From positions 6,882,877 through 6,946,876 of the forward strand of contig NC_049990.1 of the NCBI RefSeq assembly GCF_000003815.2: a stretch of DNA of 64,000 bases, written 5' to 3'. The translations under genes were made by a program, and so were the position numbers. Source of the DNA: Branchiostoma floridae. Its lineage: Eukaryota; Chordata; Leptocardii; Amphioxiformes; Branchiostomatidae. The notes under the pieces are model-generated. The model ran no database searches. It had not been told where the DNA came from and was given only the letters and a program-made list of their open reading frames with translations. Numbering within the stretch: the stretch's first letter is position 1; every line of letters starts with the position of its first letter. Positions 45,590 through 59,190 of the stretch are shown piece after piece.

Positions 45590-46284
45590 CTAATCAGTAC
45601 TGCTGGTGAAAGGAGCCCTTTCATCATCAGAGGATGTTGTGAAGTCCTCCCACTTTTACTGGAACTTTATCAAAGACAACTTCTGAGAATCTGAAAGAAC
45701 CTCCACCAACCAGTCTTGAACTTTCTTAGAGTGTGACCTGCTGAGGGATCGAGATCTGCAACCTTTTCTTAAGAGGCTGAAAGTGAAAGTTTGTTGGGAA
45801 ACTTCTTGGAAAAGGGAAAGTAAAGAGGTAAGTGAAACCTGATGTTTGGTAGAAAACACTGTGTGAGTTTGATAAATGGTTGATTTGAGGGGAACAACAC
45901 ACACGCACAGGACATTGTTACTTTTTGTTGTGCCTTGTTAAACTTTAGTGGATACTTGCCAAAACCAGAGAGCTTGTTATGTAGGAGTTTATAGTTGAAA
46001 CGACAACATACACGTAAAAGTGATGACAAATACTCCCCTGAAGTGGAGGTTTTGAAGAATTCAATAGAGACCCTCAATGGCCATTTCTACAACTAGTATA
46101 AGTTGCTGTTAAGACCTTCTACTATAGAGACAAGGGCTGCAGAGTTTGCATGCTAGCTGGGTTGTATTTGTACATTGTTGTACTCAATCGATCATCCATG
46201 GTCAGCAGTTCACGGTCAGCTATTAATTCTCTCTAATCTGAAGTGCTGATTTAACCTGTAGGTGGCATCATGCATAGTTTCTTA

Positions 46285-46387
46285 GGGCCGGTTTACATGA
46301 GGCAAAAAAATGGCTTGTCCTAAAAATGTCCGTGATGCACGGCGTGTGTCCTGGGACGCTTTTTTTTTGCCTCGTGTAAATTGGCCC
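46285..46387. mobile_element. 103-bp MITE with TTA target duplication
   Basis: Termini GGGCCGGTTTACATGAGGCA and the complement of GGGCCAATTTACACGAGGCA, each followed by an A-run. TTA lies on both sides (46282-46284, 46388-46390), so it is PIF/Harbinger-like and unrelated in sequence to 40215. Confidence 0.87.
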
Positions 46388-46390
46388 TTA

Positions 46391-48300
46391 TTGTTTAGGC
46401 TTGACAGGCCCTTCCCCAAGTCCTAATTAACTTATTTCAGGGTTTTCTTGCATTGAAGATCACAATCCTGTGAATTACATTTGTATTACTGATTGTCTGC
46501 CTTGCAAACTTTCCTATGGTCATCATTACAGTTAGCGGTCCATCAGCCACAGCCGCATCCTTATCATGTGCTTTAACAAGCCCCAAGCTAAAAGTTGAAC
46601 CAAATTGAGGTCGTTGACCATGCTGGGAGAACAGTTGTCTATGAACTATACCATACTACTTGGTGTTGACTTATATGCTGCAGTACCTAAAACACTGCTA
46701 GGGGGCCAAAAATCATTATGTTTCTTCAGGACTTGAAGAACCATATCAAAACCCATACAAATTCATGAAAATGATCTTGAGTTATAGCAAGAAGCTTCCC
46801 TATAACCTTGTTGATTATAGGTACTGATACACATGCATTGTACTGTTTCAACTGGAAACTAAAACATCACCAATTAGCTGCCTTCCCCTTAACAGCAAAA
46901 GAAAGCTCCTGGAATTCAAAACGATTTACAAAACTTTCCAGATGAAGGGGCCTTCACATTACTTTGTCATCCAAACCACTGGGTGAGATTGACCTGTTTT
47001 CATCTCCATGCCCCTGTAGCAAATCGATCCTCTGTAACCAATCAGCAGGATGGAAGCGTGAGGCAGACGTGTCAGCTGTCAATCATCCAGGCAGGCACCC
47101 TTTGATCAGTCTCAAGATGAGACAGAAGCCGGTCCCTTGAGGATTCTGAGTGATACCTGTCAGTTTGCTTCTAAATCAAACAGATACTGTACATTCCACA
47201 GTCCACTATAAAGTGTAGATACATACCACACACTTCCCTTTTGTTGTTTATTCACGTAAGTGGTTAATACTACGTAACAGTTTCTGTACCTTTTAAAGAA
47301 CTATGATTTGTAAGTTGTCTGAGAAGTCAACAGCTTCTTTCAAGTATTATCTGTTAAAAGTACCAGTATGCAATTCAGCCTGTTGCTATGATTTACTTAT
47401 CGTAGCCGATCAAAATGATTATAGTAATCTCTCCATCAGTCCATCTCTCCATGCATCCCTCTTTGATTCCCTGTTCCCTCCATCCACCCGAATGGGCCAC
47501 ACTATACTATAGCTACACTTAGCAGCTTGGGTCCAGTGAAACATCCCCTACCTAGCCCACACATGGGAGATGGTGACCAGGCTATAAGAGTAAAGTTGAA
47601 AGTGATGGCAAAATTTGTATCCTGGCCAACATGTCTAACCTCACCCTTGGACACCAGGAACCAACCTATTACTACATATAGGAACTGGAGGTCTGCACTT
47701 TGTAATGGCCAACATTTGGTCATCAAGTAGGAAGCTTGACCTTGCTCTCAGGCCTGCCCATTTCAAGATCTAAGTCGATTAGACTTTGCGTGACTGGTGT
47801 GTGCTTGTAGCATTTCCTGTAGAACTCTTAATGGCCTGATCCCCAATTAGTGTTAAGCTAATTATAAGGATTTTGTGTGACAAACATCCCTTGAAGTTGA
47901 AATTCAGAGGAATACATAACAATGCCCCTGAGCATATTTTGCTTCTAAGACTTCTCAAGTCAAGGTTAAGACACTCCATTTGAAAGGAAACTTTGGAACA
48001 GAGTGCCATCATACACATCACTTACTTTTGATGGAGAAGTAAAAACAAAGCTTAAATCATAGCGGGATGAAATTAGTGAATATTTGTAAACCCATGGGGG
48101 TCTGTGGTGTGGGTAGGTGGGGGTTTGACCTTGGGTAGGTGGGGGGTTGACCTTGATGGCCCCACATCCTGCTTGCCCTCCAGGTGTCTTAAGATCTTTG
48201 GTGTCAAGTTTTAGATCTTATCTTTCCTGAATGTTTGTTAGTCGCAGCCTTGGAACTGACCACTTGTCTCTGACTGCTCTGACATGTGTTAGCCTGAGTA
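46391..48300. other. Gene-free stretch
   Basis: No splice-bounded coding frame. Includes a G-rich direct repeat 'tgggtaggtgggggtttgaccttg' at 48110-48155. Nothing else is recognised. Confidence 0.45.
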
Positions 48301-48302
48301 CC

Positions 48303-48436
48303 ATCCTCCGTAGTGACCGCTGGCTCAATACTTTCGCTTGCTAACCACGGTTATGCCTACAGAGGATGTTAGTGACCGCTGGCTCAATACTTTCGCTTGT
48401 TAACCACGGTTATGCCTACAGAGGACGGTACTTAGA
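48303..48436. repeat. Two-unit tandem repeat between inverted edges
   Basis: A ~64-bp unit beginning TAGTGACCGCTGGCTCAATA is repeated twice almost exactly. The pair is bracketed by 'agtaccatcctccgtag' and 'ctacagaggacggtact', which are complementary, so a foldback element has internally duplicated. Confidence 0.85.
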
Positions 48437-48547
48437 CTAGACATGTGTACCACTTAGTAATATACTACTTTACTTTTACTCGAACAAAGGACATAACAGA
48501 AATTGGAATTTGGATCCGAGGCAGGTGCCAAATAAAAGTTAAAAAGT

Positions 48548-48658
48548 ACCTGGCCATGCTTATAGCTCCCAAGTCTCTTCTGTCCTCTCCGCAAATACGT
48601 CTGGCCCGGTTGATAGACGTTAAGAGACTCGGGATCTATAATAGGGCTGGATACCAGG
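48548..48658. mobile_element. Foldback MITE, CCTGGTAGCCAGCCGTATTA family, copy 2
   Basis: The right arm 'ctataatagggctggataccagg' is well kept. The left arm 'acctggccatgcttatag' is eroded. Confidence 0.75.
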
Positions 48659-49344
48659 CAAGGAGAGACCCCTGCCCTGCAACCAAAGTTGTGAGTTCAG
48701 GTTTCCAAAGAAGATGCTAGAACAGGATGGATACACCAGGCTAGCAGTGTGGCATGTACCTCATCACCTTCTCTACAGGTGGTATGGAAACTGTAATGAC
48801 CTCCTGACCTACTCTGTGACCTTCATAAGGTTAGCATTACATGACACAGTGCCCTTGTAACACACTGAACAAATCCCTGAAATAATCACATGCCATGGAA
48901 CATGTACAGTGATGGCTGTATAATGGGTGATGAATGAATATCCAAGACACTAGAATACCACTAGAATAATGTTTTCTCAATGTTAAGAGCATTACCTTCT
49001 GCTAAGTTGCAGACTCTTGACATTTTAGATGGATTATATTCAGGTCACTGATCACAGAGTAACAGGAGAAAAGGCATGAGCCTCAAGCAGATCTTCAAGA
49101 GCAAAATTGTGATAGTTTCCAGACTCTGACTGCTAGGATGGACAGTACCATCAGAAAACAATGCATTTATCAAGTCATAATCTTCCCATCCAACCTCTGC
49201 TTGGAGAGTATTAAATGTCCCCAATCACCTTGGCCAAGGTTACCCCTACTCTTCTGTGTGTTGGAAACTACCTGTGGGGCTTTGATGCCTGAGGGTCAGG
49301 GGACCAAAGACATAGCTCAGATTATGCAGTACCTGATGCAGTTG

Positions 49345-49447
49345 TAGCCTGTTATCCTGTCCTACGTATTATAGCCGTATTTACGGAGAGGACAGAGGAG
49401 ACACGGGAGCTATAATACGGCTGGATTATATTAGTGGATACCAGGCT
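49345..49447. mobile_element. Foldback MITE, CCTGGTAGCCAGCCGTATTA family, copy 3
   Basis: The right end 'gctataatacggctgg' plus a small insert and 'ggataccaggct'. The left end is 'agcctgttatcctgtcctacgtattatagcc'. Confidence 0.75.
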
Positions 49448-49939
49448 AAGCCAGTTGAACTCCTTCAGCCTCCTTGACCATTACCGGTATATTAAGAACA
49501 TTTCTCTTCCATTGATTTAGGGATCTGGTGCCAGTTCATTTAGGAGATAGTGGAAGCACATGGAAGGGAGAGGAAGATTGTGGGACATTCAGATGATATC
49601 AGCCTGGTATCAGGCCAGATGTCAGAACCTACATTCTCCAGACTTCAAAGTGGTTACCAGTCATTAACTTTAATCTATGGGTTGACCTCATAAGGCCTTG
49701 GAAAATAATGCTGTGTTTTATGGCTACCTGACCAACCCCAGCAAAACTTGTTTTGTTGGGGCGGATGTTGGTAAGGAAAACAAAATTTTCAATCTGACAT
49801 CTGAGTCATGAAATTCATGTCAGAATTTGCTGACCCTGAATGGAAGTAATTTGGCTTACACAGGAAATTAAAAAGATAACATAATTTGCTACTCTCTCAC
49901 CTGGTTAACAAATACATGCACTAACTTCTATATCAATTC

Positions 49940-50240
49940 ATCTTCCAGCACTGAACTAAGCTTTCAACTTGGCCAACAGCTGTTCCCTGTTCTAAGAGTC
50001 TTTGCTCGTTAGATTTAGATTTCTCTATCTCACCATTATCTTCAAGCATTGAACTAAACTTTCAACAGGCAGCACCTGTTCATTGTCAGTTAATTATAGA
50101 CTAATTTGATTTACATGATCTGTAACACTTTTACCGCCAGTAAAGCATTGAACTAAACTTTCATCTTGACTTTGAACTTTGCCTGCACCTGTCCCTAGTT
50201 TGTTGCTGATAGAGCTGTTAGATTTACGTGTAGATTTAGG
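49940..50240. repeat. Degenerate ~100-bp tandem repeat, three units
   Basis: Units begin near 49949, 50043 and 50144 with 'agca.tgaactaa.ctttcaactt', followed by 'cacctgttcc.tgtt' and 'gttagatttag.ttt'. AT-rich and non-coding in all frames. Confidence 0.7.
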
Positions 50241-52230
50241 TTACAACAAAGATTGGAATGTCCGCTTTTCCTCCCCATCTTTCCAAAGTAACACCTCAGG
50301 TTTCCTCCCCCACTACACCTCCCGCTCCTAAACTTGAACCATTTGTGCGTAATCTGGCAAAGGGACGTGACCTTCGGGGACCTGAAGCCTCAAGGTCAAC
50401 TGGTCAAGTACAACTGACACCATAGGAGGGATGTTTTCTGTTATGACCAGAAAAAACAAAGATAATATTGACCTGCAGGGTTGGCTGGGGGTTAATGGTT
50501 TCTTAATAGGTTATTACAACATGGTGTGATGTTCATTATCAGGTGTTAATAGCTCCACAGTCAGTTGATATCAGTTATTGTTAGCAGGTTGTTAAACTTA
50601 TAGATACCATATGGATGTTTATGTCATAGCACTGATCATGGCACTGTATGCACTGTTGACATAAGTACTTTATACCAAACCTACACCACATCAAAAGCCA
50701 TTCAGAGGTTCTCTTAAAGTTGTACTGACCATAAATATCTGGAAACATGCACAAACAAACAAACAAACAAACAGATTGACAGATACATCATAAACAATAC
50801 CTCTTTTTCAAGCTCTTCAGCTCTTAAGTACAAATGACAATTGACAACACTCCATCCAGAAAGATCTGAAAGAACAAAAAAACGACTCAAAACCCAATAC
50901 CACCTCTGGGAGAAAATACTACAAAGGGTTCTTTCTAGTCTAGGTATATTGTACATGTATATTAGACATCTAATACTTGGCTAGATGGTTTAACTAATTT
51001 ACCAAATTGGCGATTCGTTATTCTTAGTTTAACCTACAAAGTATTGAAGCTTTTTCTATGCAACATAAGAATTGAGACCTACCATATGTCTTACTGTCAG
51101 ATTAGATGCGATTACACAGTGGGGCAATGGAGTAATGCCAAAAGAACATGGATTCGCAGGATTTGTGTTCCATTTGCTGGGCTTAAACATGTACGTCTCA
51201 GTGACAGAAACTTAATCATTACAAATGGAGTGTCTTAACCCATATCAACATAACAGTTATGGTTGGAGCTTTTCCAACTCTCAAAGTAGACTTCTCTTAC
51301 AGTATCGAAATGGCAGATACAAAATAGTTCCCAAAGTCAGACTTAATATGTGGTTGGTGGGGGTACAGAACAGGAAGATAAACCACATGACTGTCTAAAA
51401 CCTGGCTTTGTTTTATATCCCAGTGGTTTTCTCTACCAGTAGGTGGACTTAACTATGGAGGTGTTTCTCATAGCGAAGTGTTACACCATAATTATCTGTA
51501 AGCAGATGTTAGGGTCTACGATTGTAAAGTTTGCTGAGCTGCAAACATAACATTTCATAAGTGTGGAAGAAAAATTCATTGCATTTGTTACATAATTTTG
51601 GTGATAATGACTACTTCAAGACTAAAAAGGCTGAATCCAAGTCTAACGAGATAAGTAAGACCTCAAGGAAGACCTAAAAAAGGGATAAGGCCTTAAGCTG
51701 TTAAGGTCTCATCCCACCTAACCACAGAACCAACCCCTTAACCAGGCACCTAACCACAAAACCACAACATCAAAGGATAACAAGGCTGGACATCTGGGTT
51801 CACTTTCCTGAAGGAAACTCCATGGAGTTATCAGGGACAGGGGCACTGAAGCAGCCTTGGAGTCGTCCCAAAGTCTGCTGAACTTCCTCAACTCCTCTTT
51901 TCTTTGGAAAGTTGCAATTGTTTACTTAGGAAAGAAGTGATGAAGATGCCATATTTGAGAGTTATTTTAAAAGATGGAAGAGACCCAAGAGTGAGGATAT
52001 TAGCATATCATTTGACAGTAAGTTTGTAATTGCAGGATAAGCTCACACAAGAGGACTGTCTGAAAACTTCCTATTGAAGCAAGGATATAAAAGCTCCTTG
52101 ATTGAAGGTATGTAATGTATGGTATGTGAGGTGAGGTGAATGGACAGGAAGGCTGAAAGAGGGTTTCAAAGAAACTTATCAGCTTAGTCAGCTGCCAACC
52201 AGAAGGTGTGGCCTTCAAGATGATACCAAA
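50241..52230. other. Gene-free stretch
   Basis: A C-rich patch at 50265-50330 and (CAAA)n at 50754-50772 are the only notable features. No coding exon is recognised. Confidence 0.45.
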
Positions 52231-52254
52231 TCAAGGATTGCAGTTTCAGAAGGA

Positions 52255-52940
52255 TTCTTATAAATTTTATGATGAGTCCTTAGTTCTGAACTGGATTTTA
52301 AAGAAAATTTCTGCTCTCAAAATATGCTAAAACCATAAAATAAATTCAATTCAAGACTCAAGGTGATTTGGCAGTTTGACAGACTGTTTCTTTCATTTCT
52401 ATGATGAGTCTTCAACTCTGATCAACTTGATGCTCTAAAATAGTGAAATCAAGATTGTAAAGACAATTTCTGAGGTCTGCTGTTGAAGCAGAAATTCAGT
52501 TAGGCTCAAAGTGTGGCCTTGGTGACCTACTGGTCTAACCTTGCAAAGAAGAGGATTTGGCAATTTGACAGACTGATTTCTATGATGAGCTTGCACATTT
52601 AGTTTTGCACTTGATACTCTACAAGATCAAGATCAATACCTTTGGGCATTGTTTAAGTCATGTTCCATTTCTTTGGGCAAGGCACACCAGCTTTTTTTGA
52701 TCATCTCATTTTCTTGAGTGCACACCTTTTGTACTTGATGCACTGTTAGTCATAAATTAAGATGCTCAATGCCTGGAGCAGAATTCCAGTCATGCTTCTT
52801 TCCGAGGATAAGGAACCAGATATCTTATGGTCTGACCTTCCAGAATTTGACTCCTTTTTGGCGATTTGACAGACTGATTTTTAGATGAGCCCTCACCTTT
52901 CGATCTTGAACTTGATGCTCTTTGAGATATTCAGACTGTC
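52255..52940. repeat. Diverged long-period tandem repeat, three to four units
   Basis: Units share 'tttggc.atttgacagactg.ttt' and 'ctatgatgag.c..cac.ttt.gatcttgaacttgatgctct', with starts near 52270 (partial), 52366, 52552 and 52855 (period ~190-300 bp). No frame is open across units. No terminal inverted repeats are seen. Confidence 0.7.
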
Positions 52941-55900
52941 GTGTGGTAAAACGATCGTCTTGCTCAATCTCTAAGGAGTAGAAAGGAACCAAAGCTTTTC
53001 TTGATCACCTAGTAATTTTCTGGAGAGCATGAAGAGCTGTAAGAATCACCTTGATACTTGATATTACTCTGCACAATTCAATCAAACTTGTAGAGAGACG
53101 AAGGGCAAAACAATGCATGTGAATCCATTTACAAATGTATAAGAAACCACCTGTCCATCTTTAGGCAAATACTACATCAGGGCTGTCTACAGCATACTTT
53201 AATTATTTCTTTTCTACCCCTCATGCATGAGTCATTGTCTACAATTTTTACTGTAAATCTGTTATTGTAAGCAAACAAAAATGCATTTTTATCAATTTCG
53301 TGTGATAAATTTATTTTAGATGCATGGGGTGCCAACACGTACGTTATTTTCATGGGATGGAAAGTCAGTCCTGAAGACTGTGAGTCCTGCACCAGTCTGT
53401 ATATTGAGTTCATGCATCTTTATTGGATTGGGAATTTTGGGATTCTTTAAGTCGCTTATTTGGCAAAGACCAGCACATTCCGGAAACTTACAAGCCAAAA
53501 GATCTACATGTCCATGTACAAAATGTATTCACAGGCACGTTTGTGTCAGCTATCTGCCATCCACGCGAGCTTAAAGGTTGCATGTACATGCCACAACACC
53601 CTGACATTGAAACAGAGCTACAAGCATGTAAGTCCTAACCCCCATCTTCATCACCTGGAAAGGATTCACCATAGCTATCTATGTCCTGATGGGTCAGCTT
53701 GAAGTAAGTGTCAGTTTCTGAGCTGGTATAGAAAAACATACAGTCTAGAGGCCTTGACACAGATACTTACAGTCTCTACAAAACATCTTGGTCAAGTGGA
53801 AAATTGAAGATGTCCTTCATGATAGGGCAATGTAGAAGATCCTATTTTAGATGATTGACAAGAGATGTTGCTCAGGAGCTCAAATACAACTCTGGTATAT
53901 CTATTAGGTCTTTGCACTCAGTCTCAGGCAAGCTCAGTCTCCCAGCTAATATCATCTACCCAATTTTGCTCAATTCCTTGCAACACCTAATGCATGAACC
54001 AGCCATTCCTCCAAAATACTTTTTTTAAAACCAGACTTCTCTGTATTTCACAACCATTTAGACGTACATTGCATAACATAACATGTATTTGTTCTTGAAA
54101 ATTGAAATTTGAGAAGAACTCACATGATGCAAGTGCATCGGTATTTCATATAAGCTTCACGGAGACTTTACTTCAGAATCTTCATTTACAAACTGTAAGT
54201 GTCAGATGACCAAGTATATTCATTTTGGCACTTATATCAATTTCAAGAGTTTGTGGTATCTTTGAGTTGTCAGAGCAATAGTTCAAACAATGCAAGACAG
54301 AAGAAATGGTTGCAGGTGCGATGAATTTACCGTGTGAGGTCACAGCAAAAAAAACAGTGGCTTAAACACAGAAAATTCAAGTCAAGACCTACAGTGTCAG
54401 GAGAACATGCCTTTGATTGATATATCATCAAAGCAGCTTTCACAATATGTGTCTTTGATAGACCTAAAGCGATACAGACCAGACAACAATGTACACAGAA
54501 TGTATCACTCAGTGTTGGCCCAGTCTACCCAACCGCACCTGAGCAAACAGCAACTGTCCCAGTTTCATACAATCAGGTAAACTACGGTAAATGGGAATGT
54601 CTCAGAGATGCTGGCTGGTATGGATTCTGGAACTTTTGAAGTCCCTTTTGATCTAGAAGACACAAGGAAAGACTTTACCGAAGGAAAGCAGTACTGAAAC
54701 TAAAATCTATACCAAGGCAGCTCAAATCAAAGCAGTCATTTTTTACGTCATAGACAAATTGATAAGAAGACTGAGAAAATGGAACAAAATATATAACAAG
54801 TACATTAATATGTACTACATAAAACAGTTATAATTGTCTTTCAGAACCTTGCAAGGAAAAGAGATTATAGCAAGATGTCAATTTGTTCCAGAAGTTATTA
54901 TCAAGTCCTTTTTGACAGACTTATGAAAAGCAAACAGTATGATTCTACAACTTTCGTGGTCTTAAAAAAATCAATTCCCTGACATTTGAAAAAGCCTGTC
55001 ACACTGTGAACTACTGTGAACAGCACATGAAATTCACCTCCGGGCACTTCAAAGCCACAGGAATATGGCAAAGGGAAGTCCAAGTAGACACAGGGGAGCA
55101 AACTGGCCACAATGTTGTCTTTGTAATTTCCTGGATCATTTCCTACAGAGTAGTTATTTACACAACAGCTGTTTTTACTGATATCTCCCCATGCTAGGGC
55201 CAAAGGGGTTCTCTATGGAGATCAAAGAAACATGGCCAACAGCTTTATCTATAAAAGCTTGGAGAGGTAGTTTCAAATATCATTAAGATATCATCATCAT
55301 CACTAAGATATCATGAACTTATGCCTGTAGTATGAAATGGCATCATTATAGTCATACTCTACTCTACACTTAATTTCTTTGTCATTGGTCAAACCAAGGA
55401 GTTCAAGAAGCTTAGTGCTTGAGACAGTGTCACACTTTTCCAATAGCTGACACTCTGTGTAATGACCTAGGTTTGCAACAGTCTGCTTAATTTCTATATG
55501 AATGAAGTGCACCATGTAATATTCACCATTGTACATTGGCTTCTTTTTACAGTGTACTTGTACTTATAAAATTTGTGAAAGGTCACTACAGATTAATAAG
55601 ATACCACAAATATTCATTTCGTACAACAACTATACACACTACAGATTTAATTGCCAAGTTAAAAAACAGTAAAAACCTCTTTTTCCATCCTTAGAAACTG
55701 CAACTGATACCACCAAGAAAGTGAAATGTTGACTGACAAAGGTGCAGGCTGAGTGATTATCGTACAAATTGTAGTCCTCTGTGGTGCCTCATTAACACAA
55801 ACTTCTTACCCCTTGATCCACCTCATCCCGAACATCCTGTCAGTGAGCGGAACGGCCCACCCAGCACTGATGTTGGCTGACATGTCCAACACTTCCCCCC

Positions 55901-57736
55901 TCAGGGGTGGTGCTGTTTGATCTTTTATGAGCCTGAGAAGAGCATGATAAAAGCTACAGGGAATTTTCACACATCTGCTCCCTGCTTCAGAATGCAGAGG
56001 AACACAACTGTCTTCCAACAGCTTGCAAAGGAAGCAAGACATTTCGGCATGTCATTCGGACTGTCCTCCTCTAACCACAAAATTTATTGTTTCCTTGTCT
56101 CAGTGAAGGATGTATTTTTCTTCACACTTTGCTGACATCAGCATTAATCTTGTTCCAAGAAATGTTGTACATCTTGCTCCTAGCACTTGAATAATGAGAT
56201 GTTAGGCCGTACCACTGCTATGCTTTAAAAGGGGGACATACAACTTCAGGTAACATTTGTCTCTATTTCAGTAATTTACAATGTATCTATAAAAAAAATC
56301 TTTAAATCAGTACTAGTGTACCCGATATGTTTTGCTTTAGGAGTACAATACATAATTGTATGACTATAAGGAAATAAGAGCTCCTTTAGCTTCCCCATAT
56401 CTGGGTTGGTATCTCCCGTGACACACATTTTTACCTGACAGTTCCCCCAAAGTTGTAAGGAGCAGACAGGCGCTCTGTGTGAACAGGGTAAAGTAGTGTC
56501 AGATTCTTTAGCTTCTGACAGACAAGAAATACAGGTATGTACATATATGTTTTCTTTACTCATTTAGAAAAAAATAATACTAGACCGTTCTAGAAATTAT
56601 GTATTTGTAGACAAAAAACCTTACAACTTTGGTGACTTTCTAAATGTTTTGTTTGGAAGGTAAATTGTAAGGATGTCCAAAAACTGGTGCTAACTTACAT
56701 TGTAGCTGACAATATATATGGTTGCACCTGTCTTGTCCTACAGCTACTAATTTGGTGCACGTATATTGATGATGCAGTACACATATAGCAATTTTCATCC
56801 CTTCCAGCTATCAACCATTATTCTTTCCCAAGGTGACATTGGCATTCAGTGAAATGAAGTAAAGAAGAACACAACTTAAAAGCCACTTTCACTATGATCC
56901 AGTAAACACCTTGGCAAACCAATTGGGGATTATATTACCCAATCCAGAGTTAGTAGACCATGCCTAATCAAATCTAGATAGAAATCAGATATCAGCAGTT
57001 CCTTCTGATTTTAATCAGGGGTGATAATTGGGATACTTAATTGTCTTTCAACTGATTATAGCTTTTTCTTCTACGTACAATATTCCGTTATGCACTGGCA
57101 AGCGTAATTGAGGCATATGTACCAATGTACAAGACAAAGTTTTAAAAATTGACAATAATTAACAAATTCTTCCAGTAATTCAACTGTGTGACTTCTATTG
57201 TGTAAACAAACCCTTTCACAGTTAGGAGCAGATGAACATGGAAAAACAACATATGATTTTGATTAAGACCTTGTTAGCTCATCCTCCCTGGATGGAAGGA
57301 ATGGTTTGAAAACAAACAGCTAGAATATACAAATATGTAGTTGTTGCATTTAGCAGCATTTACATGTATCTCTATATAATTTTTTTTACAATCACCGATC
57401 TTTGTTTCAACTTGTAACTGGCATTGTAGAAAGTTTCTGCGTTTTCTAATCTCCAAGCAGATGTAGGTCATGATCACTCATGTTTTGAGGCATTTTATTT
57501 TCTGTTTTTTCTGTCGGCAGTTTGCATTTTTTGTACGTACATTATTTTGAAGAAAGCCTCAAAATGTTTGTAAAACATCTTTTTGGAGGTAAGACTTTTT
57601 AGGTAAATGTTGTAGAGAAACTTGTCGTACAACTGACCATGCCAGGGCAAAACTTCACTTCCTGAGCATTACATCTCGCAAGAAGCTTTGCTCAGATGAC
57701 CAAAGAAGTAGAAACCATGGAAACTGTAGGAAAATA
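52941..57736. other. Gene desert
   Basis: Nearly 5 kb of AT-rich DNA. I see no splice-bounded exon with protein-like composition, no RNA gene and no clear repeat arms, except a MITE-terminus relic 'tctccaagcagatgtag' near 57452. Confidence 0.45.
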
Positions 57737-57871
57737 CTACTCTCCAAGCAGAGGTTGAATCACGCAGATATAGTAGTAGTCGGAAAAATTACAATGGCGC
57801 CCGTGTAATTTTTCTGACTACTACTAATTTTTTACTATATCTGCGTGATTCAACCTCTGCTTGGAGAGTAG
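57737..57871. mobile_element. 135-bp foldback element, TACTCTCCAAGCAGAGGTT termini
   Basis: The arms 'ctactctccaagcagaggtt...' and '...aacctctgcttggagagtag' pair over ~55 bp with one small bulge and a short GC-rich loop near 57792-57805. Terminus relics occur near 49198, 57452 and 58066. Confidence 0.92.
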
Positions 57872-58754
57872 AAAAATACCAATGACATTAATAAGCTAAA
57901 GGTGTTGCCCTAGATAGTCAAGTAAGCAGCTCAGGAGGTAATAACGACGCCCTGTTCCACTCTGTTTACCACCATCATGACGTCAACAACTTTCACTTGG
58001 TCAACAACTTTCACTTCCTATTACTGTCAGGGGCAGCTGTGCACCACCTTGCTCACATTAGTGATCTCCAAGCAGATGTGTGAGGGCAACATTGTGACGT
58101 TTTCTAGCTAAGCTGTGTTTTCGTTACAAACAGCCGTCCCATATGGACCCTTTACACACCTGAATAGAAAATGTTGCGATTTTGTCTTCTAATATATGCT
58201 TTAAGATTTTGTAAGGTTAGGAGCTCATTGACTCATTGGATTCAATCTTTTCTTACTTTTCTTTTGTATCCCACTGGACTACCTAAAATTTGTCTTTACC
58301 TTCTTTATAATATAAATTCCTAGTTGGGATATACAAACTCCACTCCAACAAAATATGCAGTGTCACTGGTGAAAGGTAGTGGATGCTACATGTATGTAGA
58401 ACATCTGACCCTTTCCAAAATCATGTCCAGTTGCTTGAGTAATTGTTAATTATCTGGCTAACCTTCGTCGATGCATTTAGTAAGATTGTTTCGGATGTAA
58501 CAAAAATGGGAAACCAGAAAAATTTACAATTTTTCAATCCATCATCTGTTCGGAGACAGAAACATTATCTTTAGCTCAGCGGAAGCGGATATCAAGAATG
58601 TCCCAGTCCTGCTATTCTAGGCTGATTGCCATTGGCTGACGGAAAAGCCGCCGCCAATTTAGGACAAAAAAAAACAAGATAAGGTAGTGGGTCTTCTGCC
58701 AAAAGGTACACTTGCCTGACAAGGTGTAAGGAGAACTGTTCACACTAGCTGACT
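57872..58754. other. Gene-free stretch with a MITE relic
   Basis: Contains a decayed AGCAGTTACTCAAG-family right arm at 58380-58450 ('tctgaccctttccaaaatcatgtccagttgcttgag'). Otherwise nothing is recognised. Confidence 0.5.
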
Positions 58755-59190
58755 AGGGGTGGGTACTGGTACAAAAGATTCAGGTCCAGGTCCGGTTCAG
58801 GTCCAGAGGATTAGGTCCAGGTCCGGACCTGAACCTGGACCTAATTCAGTATGTGAAAATAGGTGAATGGACGATAATCAAACCAATGGTACATTTGGCT
58901 ACAAAGAAATCTGTTTTGTGGTGTTTTAAAACCCTACAAGGCTAACCGCCTCTGTACGATTGCCTGTAAAAATTGGTAGAAATGAATATAGACTCTACAC
59001 TCTACTTTGCTCTTGTTATTTTCCTTGACCGGTAAGACCCCAAACGTGTGAATGCCTGATCATATAAGCTGTTCATTTTTCAATAGGTCCAACATCCGGT
59101 CCACCGAATTTTTTCAGGTCCGTTTTTTCTGGACCGGTCCCATAAGAAAAAACAGTTTTGTACCTGTACACTGTACAGGTACCCACCCCT
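58755..59190. mobile_element. MITE, AGGGGTGGGTAC family, copy 3 (best preserved)
   Basis: Starts AGGGGTGGGTACTGGTAC and ends GTACAGGTACCCACCCCT. It carries an inner palindrome 'caggtccaggtccggacctgaacctggacct' near 58787-58840 and 'ttttttctggaccggtcc' near the right end. Confidence 0.9.
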
